Of a stretch of DNA of 64,000 nt, positions 27,380 through 36,408 are shown piece after piece; position 1 is the first letter of the stretch; each line of letters starts with the position of its first letter. Source of the stretch: Njordibacter sp937773555 (GTDB lineage: Bacteria > Pseudomonadota > Gammaproteobacteria > Pseudomonadales > Balneatricaceae); NCBI RefSeq assembly GCF_047730085.1, contig NZ_CP159830.1, positions 1,860,001 to 1,924,000 on the forward strand. Direction: 5' to 3'. The notes below the pieces were generated by a model. It was not told the origin of the DNA and made no database searches. It saw nothing but the letters and a program-made list of their open reading frames with translations. Position numbers and translations under genes: made by a program.

Positions 27380-28354
27380 CTAGTCGTCTTGTCGGCCTGA
27401 CACCATTAGCTCATGGCCAGCTTCTTCTGGTTCATCATCCATGATATCGGCTGGAAAACCATGGCCTACCACTTTAACGCCCATGGGTTCTTCGTAACGT
27501 CGAATAATGTTGGGAGACTTTTCTCGCGGTCCAAACTCATCTTGTGCTTGGCTAAAAATATCAACTAATAACGGCGCCAAGTCTAACTTCATGCCTGCTC
27601 TTTCGGTGAGCGTGTTAAACAGGCCAACATCTTTAAGCACCAGGTCCACAGTAAAGTTAATTTCTCGTGAACCATTAAGAATCACCTGTGATTCTGTTTC
27701 ATGTACAAAAGAGGTGCCAGAAGAAGCCTTGATAGCCTCATAGCTCACGTTCATGTCTAAGTCCATCACCTTGCAGGCTGTTAGCGCTTCACTTAATGCG
27801 ACCAAATGCGCCGTAGCTAAGTAGTTAGTGACTACTTTTAACTTTGATGCCGTCCCTAACCCACCCGTGTGCAGTACTCGGCGGCCTAAGGTAGTAAGTA
27901 CCGGCAAGGCGCGCTCAAATGCTGGCCGGGTACAGCCTGCAAAAATGGAAATATTACCCGTGTCTGCCCGATGACAACCACCCGATACTGGGCAGTCTAC
28001 CGGCTCTGCCCCTGCAGCTTTTACCAGTGCACCAATACGGCGTATTTCGCTCTCGTCTGTGGTAGACATTTCCAGCCATATTTTACCTTCAGACAAACCT
28101 GCGATAACACCTTCTTCAGCGCTACTTCCTTCCATCACCGCCGAACAGGCCGCTGGTGAAGGCAAACAGGTGATAATAATGTCACTTTGCTGGGCAAGCT
28201 GTTTTGGCGAGGTAGCAGAGCTGGCTCCACGAGCAACAAAATCAGCGACAAAATCAGCATTCAAATCTCTAACCATTACCTCATAGCCATTACGCAATAA
28301 GCTGCCCGCTAACTTGCTACCTACATTACCTAGACCTACAAAACCTATTTTCAT
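27380..28354 (-). CDS. 3-hydroxyisobutyrate dehydrogenase-family oxidoreductase
   Basis: 324-residue beta-hydroxyacid dehydrogenase. The N-terminal dinucleotide motif is GFVGLGNVGSKLAG, the substrate motif is DCPVSGGCHRADTG, and the catalytic Lys is in SKLKVVTNYLA (about residue 170). Family members oxidise 3-hydroxyisobutyrate, tartronate semialdehyde or other beta-hydroxyacids with NAD(P). It carries a C-terminal tail rich in acidic residues beyond the usual 295 or so. It lies 31 bases downstream of an aldehyde dehydrogenase gene, so a hydroxyacid-aldehyde-acid oxidation sequence is likely, substrate unknown. Confidence 0.82.
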   Translation of the reverse strand: MKIGFVGLGNVGSKLAGSLLRNGYEVMVRDLNADFVADFVARGASSATSPKQLAQQSDIIITCLPSPAACSAVMEGSSAEEGVIAGLSEGKIWLEMSTTDESEIRRIGALVKAAGAEPVDCPVSGGCHRADTGNISIFAGCTRPAFERALPVLTTLGRRVLHTGGLGTASKLKVVTNYLATAHLVALSEALTACKVMDLDMNVSYEAIKASSGTSFVHETESQVILNGSREINFTVDLVLKDVGLFNTLTERAGMKLDLAPLLVDIFSQAQDEFGPREKSPNIIRRYEEPMGVKVVGHGFPADIMDDEPEEAGHELMVSGRQDD

Positions 28355-28385
28355 TTTTTTAACCTACATGTTTAAGAGTGACTAT

Positions 28386-29813
28386 TTAACGGTAGCCAGC
28401 AATAGCCTTTATTTCCTGAAATTCGTGTAATCCAAAACTCGCATATTCACGCCCATTGCCAGATTGTTTATAACCACCAAAAGGCATGCAATATTCCAAA
28501 TCAGCCATATTAATGTGTACTGTGCCAGCTCTCAATTGCCTGGCCACACGTCGGGCTTTACCCATGTCTTGGGTAGACACATACGCTCCTAAACCGTAAG
28601 GACTATCGTTAGCAATTCTGATTGCTTCTGCCTCATCCTTAAAAGGAATCAATACGAGTACGGGGCCAAAAACTTCTTCTTGGGCGATAGCCATAGCGTT
28701 ATTCACATCGCCAAAAAGCGTGGGTTTTACGTAATAACCTTGCTCAAAACCCTGGGGTTTGCCTACGCCACCAGATAGCAAAGTAGCACCCTCATCTACA
28801 CCAGTTTGAATTAAGTGTTGCACTTTATGCCAGTGGGGTTGGGATATTACTGGGCCCAAATGATCACCGTGTTGCTGTGGATCACCTAGAGTGATGGATG
28901 CGAATGCGTCTACTGCAAGCTCTGCCACTTGGCCATATACGCTGGCCTCTACCAACATGCGTGTTGGCGCATCACAACTTTGACCACTGTTAAGCATGCA
29001 CGCTTCCACACCTAGCTCTACTTGAGTACTTAGGTTGGCGTCAGCAAAGATAATATTGGCAGACTTACCACCCAGTTCTTGGCTCATGCGCTTCACTGTT
29101 GTGGCTGCAGACTTCGCAATTTCGACACCCGCTCTGGTAGATCCAGTAAACGACACCATGTTGACTAATGGGTGACTGGTCATATAGTTACCTATGTCAG
29201 CACCAGTGCCATGGATCATATTAAACACGCCATTAGGGATACCAGCTTCATGGACGCACTGGGTAAATAGTTGTGCCGACATCGGTGTTAATTCACTTGG
29301 TTTAAGCACCATAGTGCAACCTGCTAACAAGGCTGGAATGACTTTGCAGACAATTTGGTTAATGGGCCAGTTCCAAGGTGTAATAAGCACACAAACACCA
29401 ATTGGCTCTTTGAGCAACTGACCATGCTCGCCAATAGGCTCATCGATTAAAGCAGTTTTAGCAGCTTGTAAATGAGCTTCTGTATGGCCTACACCAGTTT
29501 CAGTTTGTATGTCGAAAGACATAGACGCTGGAGCGCCCATTTCTTCAGTAATGGCCCTAGCCATATCCCCATAGTGCTTTTGGTAGGCAGCCAAAAATGC
29601 CTCTACCTTAAGTATTCGCTGCGGCAACGGGGTCTGGCTCCAAGCGTCAAAGGCATTGGCTGCAGCATTTACTGCAGCCTCTACATCGTCAGTTTTAGCA
29701 AGATAAACCTCGGCAAACACTGCCTCTGTAGCAGGGTTGATGACCGGCAACAGTTGTTTACTCGTTAGCGGTTTGCACCAGTGGCCATTAATGTAGAAAG
29801 CTAGCTTATTCAT
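28386..29813 (-). CDS. NAD(P)-dependent aldehyde dehydrogenase
   Basis: 475-residue single-domain ALDH. The Rossmann motif is FTGSTRAG, the general-base Glu is in SQELGGKSANI and the nucleophile Cys is in NSGQSCDAPTRM. The frame extends 19 codons upstream, but the ATG at 29813 gives the usual short N-terminus (MNKLAFYINGHW) and has ACGAG upstream. It is the first gene of a two-gene minus-strand unit with the hydroxyacid dehydrogenase and is divergent from an SDR gene. The Gln-Ser-Cys active-site context resembles general aliphatic/semialdehyde ALDHs; substrate undetermined. Confidence 0.87.
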   Translation of the reverse strand: MNKLAFYINGHWCKPLTSKQLLPVINPATEAVFAEVYLAKTDDVEAAVNAAANAFDAWSQTPLPQRILKVEAFLAAYQKHYGDMARAITEEMGAPASMSFDIQTETGVGHTEAHLQAAKTALIDEPIGEHGQLLKEPIGVCVLITPWNWPINQIVCKVIPALLAGCTMVLKPSELTPMSAQLFTQCVHEAGIPNGVFNMIHGTGADIGNYMTSHPLVNMVSFTGSTRAGVEIAKSAATTVKRMSQELGGKSANIIFADANLSTQVELGVEACMLNSGQSCDAPTRMLVEASVYGQVAELAVDAFASITLGDPQQHGDHLGPVISQPHWHKVQHLIQTGVDEGATLLSGGVGKPQGFEQGYYVKPTLFGDVNNAMAIAQEEVFGPVLVLIPFKDEAEAIRIANDSPYGLGAYVSTQDMGKARRVARQLRAGTVHINMADLEYCMPFGGYKQSGNGREYASFGLHEFQEIKAIAGYR

Positions 29814-29969
29814 AGAAAGGCTCGTTATTGGACAAGTGATGGGGCAGTGTATCGGCACATACTTGCTCATTTCTTATCAAAAACAGACAGATATACTTCG
29901 GATATATACAAGCTCACAGTTTTAAACTCGTTCACTATCACACCCATTAGCCACATTGGAGAGACTTGT

Positions 29970-30749
29970 ATGCAAGGTATTAAAGATAAGAAGGTGTTGA
30001 TTACTGCTGGTGCTACAGGTATCGGCAAAGCCACTGCCATTGCAATGATGAAAGCAGGTGCTCAAGTGCACGTGTGTGATATTGATGACCAAGCACTGGC
30101 TAGCTTTAAGCAAGACTACCCTCTCTTATTAACTAGCGTAACCAACGTTACCAAGCCAGATGAGGTTGCTGAAATGTTTGTGCAATTACAACAAAACTTT
30201 TCAGGAAAACTAGATTTTTTGGTTAATAATGCCGGTGTTTCAGGACCTGCAGGCCCTATTGAAACCCTCGACATTGAACAATGGAAAGCGACCTTCGATG
30301 TTAATCTACATGCTACCTTTTATGTCTCAAAGCACGCTATACCGCTAATTAAGCAACATGGCGGTGCAATTATGAATTTATCGTCCACCGCGGGACTATT
30401 TGGCTACCCTTTGCGCAGCCCCTATGCCAGTGCTAAGTGGGCTATTGTGGGGTTAAGCAAAACCATGGCTATGGAGCTAGGCCCATTTAACATCCGGGTT
30501 AATTGCATTTGCCCCGGCTCAGTAAACGGGGAGCGCATGGACCGTGTCATCAGTAGCATTGCCCAAGCGACCGGTGAGAGTTTAGAAAAGGTACGTGAAG
30601 ATAATGTGAAGAATACTTCCATGACAACCTTTGTAGACGCCGATGATATCGCCAATATGATTGTATTTAGCTTCTGTGATTTAGGCGCAAAAATTTCTGG
30701 GCAAAGTCTCACAGTGGATGGTGATACTCACAGCCTAGCAACCTATTAA
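29970..30749 (+). CDS. Short-chain dehydrogenase/reductase
   Basis: 259-residue classical SDR. The cofactor motif is TAGATGIGKA, the structural motif is NNAGVSG, the catalytic Ser is in NLSSTAG and Tyr/Lys are in YASAKWA. The C-terminus VDGDTHSL is family-typical. The start at 29970 has a clear GGAGAG site; the frame runs 41 codons upstream through the divergent promoter region and that part is not believed. With the divergent ALDH and hydroxyacid dehydrogenase it may oxidise an alcohol substrate in the same catabolic route. Confidence 0.86.
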   Translation: MQGIKDKKVLITAGATGIGKATAIAMMKAGAQVHVCDIDDQALASFKQDYPLLLTSVTNVTKPDEVAEMFVQLQQNFSGKLDFLVNNAGVSGPAGPIETLDIEQWKATFDVNLHATFYVSKHAIPLIKQHGGAIMNLSSTAGLFGYPLRSPYASAKWAIVGLSKTMAMELGPFNIRVNCICPGSVNGERMDRVISSIAQATGESLEKVREDNVKNTSMTTFVDADDIANMIVFSFCDLGAKISGQSLTVDGDTHSLATY

Positions 30750-31368
30750 AGTGACTATCAACGATGAAGTAAGGTTAACTAACCTTTGCTTCGCTGCAAA
30801 AAGGTCTAAAAAGGCTTTTAAAGCAATTTAATTAGTCCGATCAAGATACCTATTTCACTTATAGTTTGGTGGCGTTGAGATACCTCGAGCAATGCCGTGC
30901 TGTGTAACTCACTAGCTATTAAGAAAATCGGCTAGTTAAAGTGAGCTAAAGAATTTGGTTTAGACACACCAAATTACATACTACCCACTAACGACAGGTT
31001 TATAAAAAAATATATGCGCATGAGAGAAAGTTAACTGTTTAGTTAAGTTAATGTAAATAACTTAATATTTAACTGTTCTAAAAGGAAGCATAGACTACTC
31101 CAAAAGCAATAATAAATCGCTTCTTAAGTTATAAATAACTAACCAAAATTGTTAACAAATACTGCTGAAAAGCTATGCATGTTAACGAAGAATTAATTAA
31201 ACAAATATGCCAATTTAACAGGCGTGTTTTACTTACATGGGTTGTTTCTGACACCTTAATGCAACTACCTTTGGTCGTTTGCTTTTGGGTTAGAAATAAA
31301 GCATCATGTTTTGTAGGCAATCGTGGCGGTTAAATTCAACGGCGAAATAAAAATAAGGTGTTAGATTT
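30750..31368. other. 619-base intergenic region before the ABC importer
   Basis: The left end has a short inverted repeat (AAGGTTA/TAACCTT, about 30771-30786) just after the SDR stop, perhaps a weak terminator. The middle is A+T-rich with no recognised gene. On the plus strand 31175-31333 an open frame of 52 codons begins MHVNEELIKQICQFN and has a hydrophobic middle; its upstream GAAAAG is a poor ribosome site, so it may be a small gene, a remnant or chance. The importer promoter must lie in the right part, but no clear boxes were chosen. Confidence 0.3.
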
Positions 31369-32472
31369 TTGAAAAGCAAGACGAGTGAAAACGATGCTTT
31401 CGTGACATTTGATCGCGTACAGAAAAGTTATGATGGGTTATCGCTGGTAGTGAAAGACCTTAACCTGTCGATGCCAAGAGGCGAATTTTTAACTATGTTA
31501 GGCCCCTCAGGGTCCGGGAAAACGACCTGCTTGATGATGCTGGCAGGTTTTGAGACTGCGACCCACGGCGACATTATGCTGGACGGAACTTCGATCAATA
31601 ATATCCCACCGCATAAACGCGGAATCGGCATGGTGTTTCAGAATTATGCGTTGTTCCCTCACATGACGGTGGCTGAAAATCTTGCGTTTCCACTTGAGGT
31701 GCGCAAGATTGGTAAGTCGGAGCGCGAGGCCAAAGTAAAACGGGCACTAGAAATGGTGCAAATGGGTGATTTTGGAGGCCGCCGGCCAGCCCAGTTGTCT
31801 GGTGGTCAACAACAACGTGTCGCACTTGCACGTGCCCTAGTATTTGAGGCCGAGCTTGTGTTGATGGACGAGCCATTAGGTGCACTGGACAAGCAGTTGC
31901 GCGAACACATGCAGTTTGAAATTAAGCGGATCGCCGAAAATCTTGGGATTACGGTGGTTTACGTGACCCATGACCAGACTGAGGCGCTGACTATGTCAGA
32001 CCGAGTTGCGGTATTTAATGATGGGCGAATTCAACAATTGGCTCCACCTGCGGAATTATATGAATCACCCCAAAATAGTTTTGTGGCACAGTTCATTGGT
32101 GAGAACAACACCTTAGACGGCTTGGTAAAAGAAATTTCTAACGGCATGGCGTTGGTGCAATTAGATGATGGAAAAATGATCAATTGCAACCCTGTCAATG
32201 TCACCAAAGCTGGCGAGCGGACACGGGTGTCGATCCGGCCTGAACGGGTAGAGTTTAGTAAAGACCGTATGGAGCCTGGTGCGCATACACTTACCGCGGA
32301 AGTGCTCGAATTCATCTATATGGGCGACATGTTCCGTACTCGCTTGCGAGTCGCTGGTAATGACAATTTTATCGTAAAAACCCGCAACGCGCCAAATCAG
32401 GTTCAGCTAGAACCTGGCGCCCACGTTGAAATCGGTTGGTTGCCTTCAGATTGCCGAGCTCTAGACGCTTGA
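31369..32472 (+). CDS. PotA-like ABC transporter ATP-binding protein
   Basis: 367-residue importer ATPase of the polyamine/iron/opine (PotA-like) group. Walker A GPSGSGKTTCLMML, Q-loop FQNYALFPHMTV, signature LSGGQQQRVALARAL, Walker B LVLMDEPLGALD and switch His in VTHDQTEAL are all intact; residues about 285-365 form the TOBE regulatory domain. The start is TTG with AAGGTG upstream. It heads an ATPase-binding protein-permease-permease operon. The substrate is unknown; polyamine-like compounds are the family default. Confidence 0.9.
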   Translation: MKSKTSENDAFVTFDRVQKSYDGLSLVVKDLNLSMPRGEFLTMLGPSGSGKTTCLMMLAGFETATHGDIMLDGTSINNIPPHKRGIGMVFQNYALFPHMTVAENLAFPLEVRKIGKSEREAKVKRALEMVQMGDFGGRRPAQLSGGQQQRVALARALVFEAELVLMDEPLGALDKQLREHMQFEIKRIAENLGITVVYVTHDQTEALTMSDRVAVFNDGRIQQLAPPAELYESPQNSFVAQFIGENNTLDGLVKEISNGMALVQLDDGKMINCNPVNVTKAGERTRVSIRPERVEFSKDRMEPGAHTLTAEVLEFIYMGDMFRTRLRVAGNDNFIVKTRNAPNQVQLEPGAHVEIGWLPSDCRALDA

Positions 32473-32584
32473 GGCTTCAATAGTTAAAGGCGCCCCCATG
32501 GGGACACAGTTTACAAATGGATCTTTTGTTCTGCCCGTAACGCGGATCCTATCCTTAAAAAAACGGGCTACTTGGGAGAATGTA

Positions 32585-33685
32585 ATGAAATTTACAAAAA
32601 CTGTTCTTGTGACGGTAGCACTATCGCTATCCACAGGATTAGCATCTGCAGGTGCGCACGAAGAAATGACTATTGTGTCATGGGGCGGCGCTTATTCTAA
32701 ATCACAACTTAAAGCTTACCATGAGCCATATACGGCGATGACTGGTGTCACTATCATCAATGATGAGAGTGCCGGTACAGCTGTAGCAAAATTGCGTGCT
32801 ATGAAAGAAGCAGGTAATTTAACTTGGGATGTTGTCGACGTTGAAGCTGGTCCAGCGATGCAGCTTTGCGACGAAGGTCTTGCAATGGAAATTGATCATG
32901 ATACGATGTTGGCTGCTGCGCCAGACGGAACTCCTGCATCAGAAGACTTTGGTTCTTTCATCGTATCACCGTGCTTTATTCCTCAGATTGTATACTCGTA
33001 TACTGTGGGTTACCGCAACGACATGGTTGGCAGCACGCCTCCAACAAGCATCTGTGCGATCTTTGATACAGAAACTTATCCTGGCAAGCGCTCATTGAAG
33101 AAAGGCGCGCTTTCCAACATGGAATGGGCTCTTTTGTGTGATGGCGTTGCCAAAGCAGATATCTATCCAATGCTTGAAACAGCAGAGGGTCAAGACCAAG
33201 CTCTTGCGAAATTGGATACTATCAAAGACGACGTGATCTGGTGGTCTGCAGGTGCTGATACGCCACAATTGCTCGCCGATGGCGAAGTCGTTATGGGCTC
33301 AACGTTCAATGGTCGTTTGTTTGCCTTGATCGAAGAGCAAAAGCAACCTGTTTCAATGCTTTGGGACGGTCAGATTTATGACCTTGACGGCTGGATTATT
33401 CCAACTGGTCTAAGCCCTGAGCGTCAAGCACGAGCTTTGGACTATGTGAAATTTGCTACGGATACGCAGCGTCTTGCTGACCAATCTAAGTGGATTAGTT
33501 ATGGTCCAACCCGCGCGTCATCAGCTCCTTTGGTTGATAAGCATGCGGAATTAGGCATCGCCATGGCACCACATATGCCTACTGACCCTGCTAACTCGAA
33601 TAATACGTTCCTAATGAACTATGCTTTCTGGGCAGATTACAAGGACGATGTTGAGTCTAAATTCCAAGCTTGGCTTGCGAAGTAA
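32585..33685 (+). CDS. PotD-like extracellular solute-binding protein
   Basis: 366-residue periplasmic binding protein of the spermidine/putrescine-binding superfamily. Residues 1 to about 22 are a signal peptide (n-region MKFTK, cleavage after ASA). The mature start EEMTIVSWGGAYSKSQ and the hinge segment WWSAGADTPQLLADGEVVMG are typical. The frame extends 29 codons upstream, but the ATG at 32585 has GGGAG at proper distance and makes the signal peptide. Two consecutive terminators follow, suggesting that this subunit is made in excess over the permeases. Confidence 0.88.
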   Translation: MKFTKTVLVTVALSLSTGLASAGAHEEMTIVSWGGAYSKSQLKAYHEPYTAMTGVTIINDESAGTAVAKLRAMKEAGNLTWDVVDVEAGPAMQLCDEGLAMEIDHDTMLAAAPDGTPASEDFGSFIVSPCFIPQIVYSYTVGYRNDMVGSTPPTSICAIFDTETYPGKRSLKKGALSNMEWALLCDGVAKADIYPMLETAEGQDQALAKLDTIKDDVIWWSAGADTPQLLADGEVVMGSTFNGRLFALIEEQKQPVSMLWDGQIYDLDGWIIPTGLSPERQARALDYVKFATDTQRLADQSKWISYGPTRASSAPLVDKHAELGIAMAPHMPTDPANSNNTFLMNYAFWADYKDDVESKFQAWLAK

Positions 33686-33701
33686 GACACTTTAAACTGT
33701 T

Positions 33702-33728
33702 AAAGGGCCTTGAGTGGCCCTTTTTTTT
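33702..33728 (+). terminator. Rho-independent terminator 1 after the solute-binding protein gene
   Basis: Stem AAAGGGCC (33702-33709) pairs with GGCCCTTT (33716-33723) around a six-base loop and runs into an eight-base T-tract. It lies 17 bases after the binding-protein stop. It is a textbook intrinsic terminator that would reduce read-through into the permease genes. Confidence 0.85.
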
Positions 33729-33750
33729 AAACAACATAATTGAAAATTCA

Positions 33751-33777
33751 AAAGGGCCTTGGTTGGCCCTTTTTTTT
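33751..33777 (+). terminator. Rho-independent terminator 2, near-duplicate of the first
   Basis: Stem AAAGGGCC (33751-33758) pairs with GGCCCTTT (33765-33772) around loop TTGGTT, again followed by a T-run. It differs from the preceding hairpin mainly in the loop and lies 22 bases after it, so it looks like a local duplication. Both sit between the binding protein and the first permease of one transporter. Confidence 0.85.
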
Positions 33778-33824
33778 AAAATAAGCTGGTCTCTTTGAGA
33801 CGCTTAGCTGGCTATGGGAACGAA

Positions 33825-35099
33825 ATGAGTTATACTAACGAAGAAGGCGCTATGCTGACCGTAGATGGACAACCCCTAAAGCGCAGTTTGGCCACCGCAT
33901 TAAGACGGCAAAAAATCCGTGCACTGCTCCTGATATCTCCACTTCTTATCTTTGTTCTAATTACGTTTCTTTTCCCGATAGGATCTATGCTCTTCCGCTC
34001 GGTTGAAAACCACATTGTAGCCGAAATATTGCCAGATACTGTGGTCGCCCTAGCGACTTGGGATGGCAAGTCCGGCGAATTACCAGATGAATCCATCTAT
34101 GCAGCTTTTGCTGGTGATATTCAACGCGCAGCAATAACCAAAAGTCACACTAGGGTTGGCCTGCGATTAAATTATGAAAAATCTGGGAGTGCTTCACTCT
34201 TCAAGAAAACTGCACGACAGGCGAAGAAATGGGATCTTGAGACTGACGCGCCGTTCAAAGAAAAACTAATAGCAGCGCACAAAGGCTGGGGTGAGGTCGA
34301 AATATGGCAAACTCTTAAAACCCACAGTTCCCGATATACCGCTGGTTATTTTCTTAATGCCGTCGATATGCGTAAGACACAGGACGGCCCAGAATTTCAA
34401 CCTGAAAATAGGCAAATTTTAATTAAGCTGTTCCAACGTACGCTAATTATGTCTCTGTTGATAACACTAGCCTGTATTACGTTGGGGTATCCTGTGGCGT
34501 GGTTGCTTGCAAACCTACCCAGGCGTCAATCCAACTTGTTGATGATCCTCGTCCTTTTGCCATTCTGGACCTCTTTACTGGTAAGAACGTCGGCGTGGAA
34601 GGTTATGCTACAGCAGCAAGGGGTTATCAATGACATTTTAGTTGCACTTGGAATGGTCGAAGAGACCGGTCGTTTGATAATGATCAATAATCAATTTGGT
34701 ACGATCGTTGCTATGACGCATATTTTACTGCCGTTTATGATTTTGCCAATGTATTCAGTAATGCAGACCATTCAGCCAACCTACCTGCAAGCGGCAAAAT
34801 CTCTTGGAGCAACCAATTGGACTGCGTTTTGGCGAGTTTATTTTCCACAATCGGTGCCCGGCATTGGGGCTGGATCTATTTTAGTTTTCATACTCTCTAT
34901 AGGCTATTACATCACGCCAGAGATCGTTGGTGGTAACAAAGGAGTCTTTATTTCTAATCGAATCGCCTACCATATCTTTCAATCAATGAACTGGGGATTG
35001 GCTGCAGCACTTGGAACAATTTTACTTGCAATAGTGTTAATTCTCTATTGGGCTTATGATAAAGTTGTTGGCATAGATAACGTAAAGTTGGGGGGCTAA
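33825..35099 (+). CDS. PotB-like ABC transporter permease with large periplasmic insertion
   Basis: 424-residue inner-membrane permease. A first transmembrane helix (about residues 35-58) is followed by roughly 135 mostly hydrophilic residues before the remaining five or six helices begin near residue 205; usual PotB proteins are about 285 residues. The coupling EAA-loop is seen as QAAKSLGATNWTAFWRVYFP with downstream SVPGIGAG. The ATG at 33825 has GGGAACG upstream. It is four bases ahead of the second permease. The insertion probably projects into the periplasm and may contact the binding protein. Confidence 0.87.
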   Translation: MSYTNEEGAMLTVDGQPLKRSLATALRRQKIRALLLISPLLIFVLITFLFPIGSMLFRSVENHIVAEILPDTVVALATWDGKSGELPDESIYAAFAGDIQRAAITKSHTRVGLRLNYEKSGSASLFKKTARQAKKWDLETDAPFKEKLIAAHKGWGEVEIWQTLKTHSSRYTAGYFLNAVDMRKTQDGPEFQPENRQILIKLFQRTLIMSLLITLACITLGYPVAWLLANLPRRQSNLLMILVLLPFWTSLLVRTSAWKVMLQQQGVINDILVALGMVEETGRLIMINNQFGTIVAMTHILLPFMILPMYSVMQTIQPTYLQAAKSLGATNWTAFWRVYFPQSVPGIGAGSILVFILSIGYYITPEIVGGNKGVFISNRIAYHIFQSMNWGLAAALGTILLAIVLILYWAYDKVVGIDNVKLGG

Positions 35100-35103
35100 G
35101 GTC

Positions 35104-36318
35104 ATGAATACATTATTTCAAGTGTCACGCCGGCCGTTATCTTTCGTGTTGCCAGTAATGGGGCTGATGGGAGCCTTTATTGGTTTATTTATAGGGCCCG
35201 CATTCGGTTCTGCTCTGATTGGGATTATATTTGGTTCGTTAGTAGCGGTAATCCTCGCTTATGGAATTTCTGCAACCGAATATCTCAGACCAAAGGTTGT
35301 GCGTTTACTTTTACCCGTCTTTTTGGCTGCCTTAGGTTTTTTGTTATTAGGGCTATTTGGTAGCTTTTGTGGTGCACTTATTGGGTGGTTTTTTGGGTGG
35401 TTTTTCTATTGGATCTATGAGGGTGGTTACCGCATCAAATTACACGCTTACCTGACTTCTAATCAGGTCCTGTGGCACTATAGCTTTAGGGTGATCTGTG
35501 GCCTGATCTTTATATTCTTGATCACACCCATTCTCGTTGTCATGCCCTTGTCTTTCAATGCGCAAAATTTCTTTACGTTTACCCCTGAAATGTTGCGGTT
35601 TGACCCTGCAGGCTATTCTCTCAAGCACTATAAAGATTTTTTCAGTAACGATGAGTGGCAACGTTCATTCTGGAACTCATTGATCATTGCACCCATTGCG
35701 ACGATTATTTCTGTCTCTTTAGGTACGCTCGCAGCCATTGGGCTCAGTCAAAGCCATGTGCCAGCGAAGCGAGCAATTATGGCAATCTTAATCTCGCCTA
35801 TGATAGTGCCGCTGATTATCTCGGCGACTGGCATGTTTTTCTTTTACTCTACTATGGGTAATTTCATGGAGAACACCTTAGGCCTGGATAAGAATTTTGT
35901 TGGCTACGTCAAAGTTGTGTTGGCACATGCCGTTTTGGGAATCCCGTTTGTTATTATTACTGTAACGGCAACACTGGTAGGTTTTGACACTTCGCTGACC
36001 CGTGCAGCTGCCAATATGGGTGCAAACCCAATAACAACTTTTTTCCGCGTCCAAATGCCACTGATCTTTCCGGGGGTTGTTTCTGGCGGCCTCTTTGCAT
36101 TTATTACGTCCTTTGACGAAGTTGTCGTTGTAATGTTTATTGGCTCTGCTAGTCAGAAGACACTTCCGTGGCAAATGTTTATAGGCCTGCGTGAACAGAT
36201 CAGCCCAACTATTCTGGCAGTGGCGACGATCCTTGTGTGTATTTCAGTTGCGTTACTGATGACGCTTGAAATGCTGCGCCGGCGCTCAGAACGGTTGCGT
36301 GGGATAACCCCAGGCTAA
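35104..36318 (+). CDS. PotC-like ABC transporter permease with extra N-terminal membrane segment
   Basis: 404-residue permease. The C-terminal 270 residues are a normal PotC-type domain with an EAA loop (TRAAANMGANPITTFFRVQMP). Residues 1 to about 115 are extra and consist of three or four glycine-rich hydrophobic helices (for example GAFIGLFIGPAFGSALIG and GSFCGALIGWFFGWFF, glycine-zipper spacing). The start ATG lies four bases after the stop of the first permease. The extension is not part of the standard family and its role is unknown. Confidence 0.86.
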   Translation: MNTLFQVSRRPLSFVLPVMGLMGAFIGLFIGPAFGSALIGIIFGSLVAVILAYGISATEYLRPKVVRLLLPVFLAALGFLLLGLFGSFCGALIGWFFGWFFYWIYEGGYRIKLHAYLTSNQVLWHYSFRVICGLIFIFLITPILVVMPLSFNAQNFFTFTPEMLRFDPAGYSLKHYKDFFSNDEWQRSFWNSLIIAPIATIISVSLGTLAAIGLSQSHVPAKRAIMAILISPMIVPLIISATGMFFFYSTMGNFMENTLGLDKNFVGYVKVVLAHAVLGIPFVIITVTATLVGFDTSLTRAAANMGANPITTFFRVQMPLIFPGVVSGGLFAFITSFDEVVVVMFIGSASQKTLPWQMFIGLREQISPTILAVATILVCISVALLMTLEMLRRRSERLRGITPG

Positions 36319-36383
36319 CCAGCCAATCTCTGGTGATGCACCTGTCTCAGCCTGTTATTTCTGAGATGTTCTGGCGATACTTG

Positions 36384-36408
36384 GTGGCCCTGTTTAAGGG
36401 CCACATCT
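36384..36408 (+). terminator. Possible terminator after the ABC importer operon
   Basis: GTGGCCCT (36384-36391) pairs with AGGGCCAC (36397-36404) around a five-base loop and is followed by ATCTTTT. It lies 65 bases after the second permease stop and shares the GGGCC core of the tandem terminators within the operon. The T-run is short, so termination may be partial. Confidence 0.6.

Noticed and set aside
31369..36318. ABC importer operon as a recent horizontal insertion
   Set aside because: The A+T-rich flank and different codon feel are suggestive, but no integrase, flanking repeat or tRNA was found, and composition was not computed.
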